From the NCBI RefSeq assembly GCF_000423345.1, contig NZ_AUHU01000005.1, positions 248,001-312,000 on the forward strand: DNA of 64,000 nt, read 5' to 3'. Shown in pieces: positions 62,349 through 64,000 of this stretch (within the stretch, counting starts at the first letter, position 1; each line of letters opens with the position of its first letter). This stretch comes from Marinimicrobium agarilyticum DSM 16975. GTDB lineage: Bacteria; Pseudomonadota; Gammaproteobacteria; Pseudomonadales; Cellvibrionaceae. Under the pieces are notes generated by a model. That model saw only the letters and a program-made list of their open reading frames with translations, had not been told where the DNA came from and searched no databases. The position numbers and the translations under genes were made by a program.

Positions 62349-63291
62349 CCGATTCCTCAAAGCCCCACTTGGACGCTACCAGATAGATCGGGCGGTTTTT
62401 CACTTCTTTGTAGATCCGGCCCACATACTCTCCGAGCAAGCCCAGGAAAAACAACTGAATGCCGCCGAGGAACAGGATCACCACCATCGTCGAGGCGTAA
62501 CCCGGAACGTCCACGCCCGTGGTCAAGGTTTTGATCACCACGATCACCGCATAAATGAAAGCGAAGAACGAGACCGTAATCCCCAGGTAGGTGCCGATTC
62601 GGATCGGGAAAGTGCTGAACGACGTGATGCCGCTCAAGGCGAAGTTCCACAGCTTCCAGTAGTTGAACTTGGTCTCCCCCTGGGCCCGTTCCTGACGGTC
62701 GAATTCGATTACCGTGTGGCGGAAGCCCGGCCAGCAGAACAGGCCTTTCATAAAGCGGTCTTTTTCCGGCAGCTGTTTGATCGCCTCCACGGCCCGACGA
62801 TCCATCAGGCGGAAGTCGCCCACGTTTTCCGGGATGTGGATTTCGCTCATCTTGTTAAACAGCCGGTAGAACCAATGGGCGGTTTTGCGCTTCATCAGGC
62901 TGTCTGTGTCGCGAGAGGCGCGCTTGGCATAGACGACTTCGTACTCGCCGGTGCGCCACTTCTCCACCATCTCACCGATCAGCTCCGGCGGGTCCTGCAG
63001 GTCGGCGTCGATGGGCAACACCGCGTCGCCCCGGGCGTGGTCCAGGGCCGCGGTCATGGCCGCTTCCTTGCCGAAATTGCGGGTGAGGGAAATGACCCGG
63101 ATTCGCGGGTTGCGTTCGGCGTGCCGCCTCAGGCGCTCGAGGGTGTCATCGGCAGAACCGTCGTTGACACAGATGATTTCATAGTCAATCGGCACCGCCT
63201 GCATGCAGTGCTCCAGAGTGTCGAAGAAGTGGTCGACCCCGTCGGATTCGTTGTACATCGGTGTCAGGATCGATAACAACTGAGTGTGCAT
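62338..63291 (-). CDS. GtrB-like polyprenyl-phosphate glycosyltransferase
   Basis: 317 residues. GT2 domain: LSILTPMYNESDGVDHFFDT, ICVNDGSADDT, VISLTRNFGKEAAMTAALDH, DADLQDPPELI (the DxD-type site ~95) and VGDFRLMDRRAV. Two C-terminal spans (~230-300) as in DPMS/GtrB. It should form a polyprenyl-phosphate hexose used for envelope glycan decoration together with the GtrA-like protein. Confidence 0.9.
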   Translation of the reverse strand: MHTQLLSILTPMYNESDGVDHFFDTLEHCMQAVPIDYEIICVNDGSADDTLERLRRHAERNPRIRVISLTRNFGKEAAMTAALDHARGDAVLPIDADLQDPPELIGEMVEKWRTGEYEVVYAKRASRDTDSLMKRKTAHWFYRLFNKMSEIHIPENVGDFRLMDRRAVEAIKQLPEKDRFMKGLFCWPGFRHTVIEFDRQERAQGETKFNYWKLWNFALSGITSFSTFPIRIGTYLGITVSFFAFIYAVIVVIKTLTTGVDVPGYASTMVVILFLGGIQLFFLGLLGEYVGRIYKEVKNRPIYLVASKWGFEESDAS

Positions 63292-63340
63292 ACCATTGCT
63301 CCGGGTTGGGCGTTATTCGTTATTGGTGTCTCTGTCCGTG

Positions 63341-63371
63341 GCGGCTTTTTTATCCCTGAGGGAAAAGCCGC
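63341..63371. other. Hairpin in the gtrB/prfB intergenic region
   Basis: Outer arms GCGGCTTT / AAAGCCGC with an inner TCCC-TGA-GGGA stem, within a 290-bp divergent region that otherwise shows no clear element. Confidence 0.4.
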
Positions 63372-63581
63372 CCGCATTTTCCACCGTTTGGTGCCGATTT
63401 TACAGGGCCAGTTTGCCAGTTTGTGCAGTAGATCGCCATTTCCGGCTTCGTCGCAAGCCGCGTCGGCGCTGGCGGGAACGCCGGTATCTGCGTTAGAATG
63501 CGCGCCCTTGACCGAATTCATTTCATCGCCGGGACGGGCCCGGAACGGGCGCCGGACCTGGCGGAGCATTAGTGAGACTTT

Positions 63582-64000
63582 ATGGAAATCAATCCGCTGC
63601 TGAATCAATTGAAAGACCTGGCTGAGCGCACCGATGTGCTTAGGGGGTATCTTTGACTACGCTCAGAAGAAAGAGCGTTTAACCGAAGTCGAACTGGAAC
63701 TGGGCGAGCCCCAGGTCTGGGAAGATCCGGAGCGAGCACAGGCCCTGGGGAAAGAGCGCTCCTCTCTGGAGCTGGTGGTCAGTACCATCGAAGACCTGGA
63801 CGTCGGTGTCAGTGACTGCCGCGAGCTGCTCGATATGGCGGCCGAGGAGGAGGACGACGATGCGGCCGGGGATGTCGCACGCGAAATCGACCGACTCGAC
63901 GAGCAGCTCCAGGTGCTGGAATTCCGCCGCATGTTCTCTGGCGAAATGGATGAAAACAACGCCTACCTGGATATCCAGTCGGGCTCCGGCGGTACCGAAG
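63582..64000 (+). CDS. prfB: Peptide chain release factor 2, 5' part with programmed +1 frameshift
   Basis: The first 24 codons (MEINPLLNQLKDLAERTDVL, then RGYL) end at an in-frame TGA (63654-63656). The site is the canonical RF2 autoregulatory sequence: AGGGGG (63642-63647), TAT, CTT TGA C. After a +1 shift the frame reads DYAQKKERLTEVELELGEPQ and continues to the window edge at the SGSGGTE region. Low RF2 lets the ribosome slip and make more RF2. The gene is cut by the right border. Confidence 0.96.

Overview
The window reads as a chromosomal segment of a GC-rich marine-type gammaproteobacterium. The core gene order rpsP-rimM-trmD-rplS ... xerD-dsbC-hom-thrC-recJ ... prfB is pseudomonad-like. 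FabY, a TonB-dependent B12 receptor with a cobalamin riboswitch, SapC-family and DUF4331 proteins fit Cellvibrionales-like genera (Marinimicrobium, Microbulbifer, Saccharophagus). The placement is inference from gene content only. I see no phage, insertion sequence, CRISPR array, rRNA or tRNA.

Layout. 1-8.5 kb: accessory enzymes, with a partial kinase-like/AAA signalling protein whose kinase catalytic residues are replaced, an MBL-fold protein, a gamma-glutamylcyclotransferase, a very large phosphoesterase, a DCC protein cut by an in-frame amber codon, a serine hydrolase and a small Cas2/SinR-like protein. 8.5-17.7 kb: envelope genes (alpha-2-macroglobulin, an MltF-like lytic transglycosylase with two solute-binding domains, a DUF1080 protein). 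17.7-29.8 kb: one cobalamin operon behind a single riboswitch, encoding uptake (BtuB, BtuF, FecCD permease, ATPase) plus adenosylation and nucleotide-loop assembly (CobO, CobQ, CobU, CobT, CobC, CobS, CbiB, threonine-phosphate decarboxylase). Corrin-ring genes are absent, so it looks like a salvage and remodelling operon.

29.8-41.7 kb: transglutaminase/TPR protein, SapC-like protein, universal stress protein, TIGR01777 epimerase, an Hsp20 gene with a sigma32-type promoter and a ROSE-like RNA thermometer, a GlxA-type regulator divergent from fabY, and the rpsP-rimM-trmD-rplS operon. 42.3-48.7 kb: xerD, dsbC, hom, thrC, recJ. 48.8-54.7 kb: an ECF sigma/anti-sigma pair followed by DUF4331, cadherin-like lipoprotein, TPR and HupE/UreJ-type genes. 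The sigma gene and the DUF4331 gene share a bipartite promoter (RATCC-type box, 16-nt spacer, CGTTNG), which makes this a likely self-contained regulon. 54.7-64 kb: tesA with a YbbA/YbbP-type ABC system, a MATE exporter, small genes, cueR, a GtrA/GtrB pair and the start of prfB with its programmed frameshift.

The most unusual signal is a family of about 111-bp intergenic palindromic elements (five core copies, plus one copy with a different interior) at 41.76-42.21, 60.24-60.35 and 61.66-61.95 kb. Each has ~30-bp inverted arms whose sequence differs from copy to copy while pairing is kept, around a conserved ~52-nt core that folds into two (once three) small hairpins. On one strand the loops show GGA, and the best copies match 11 of 12 positions of the CsrA/RsmA SELEX consensus. 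I do not recognise this as a named repeat class.
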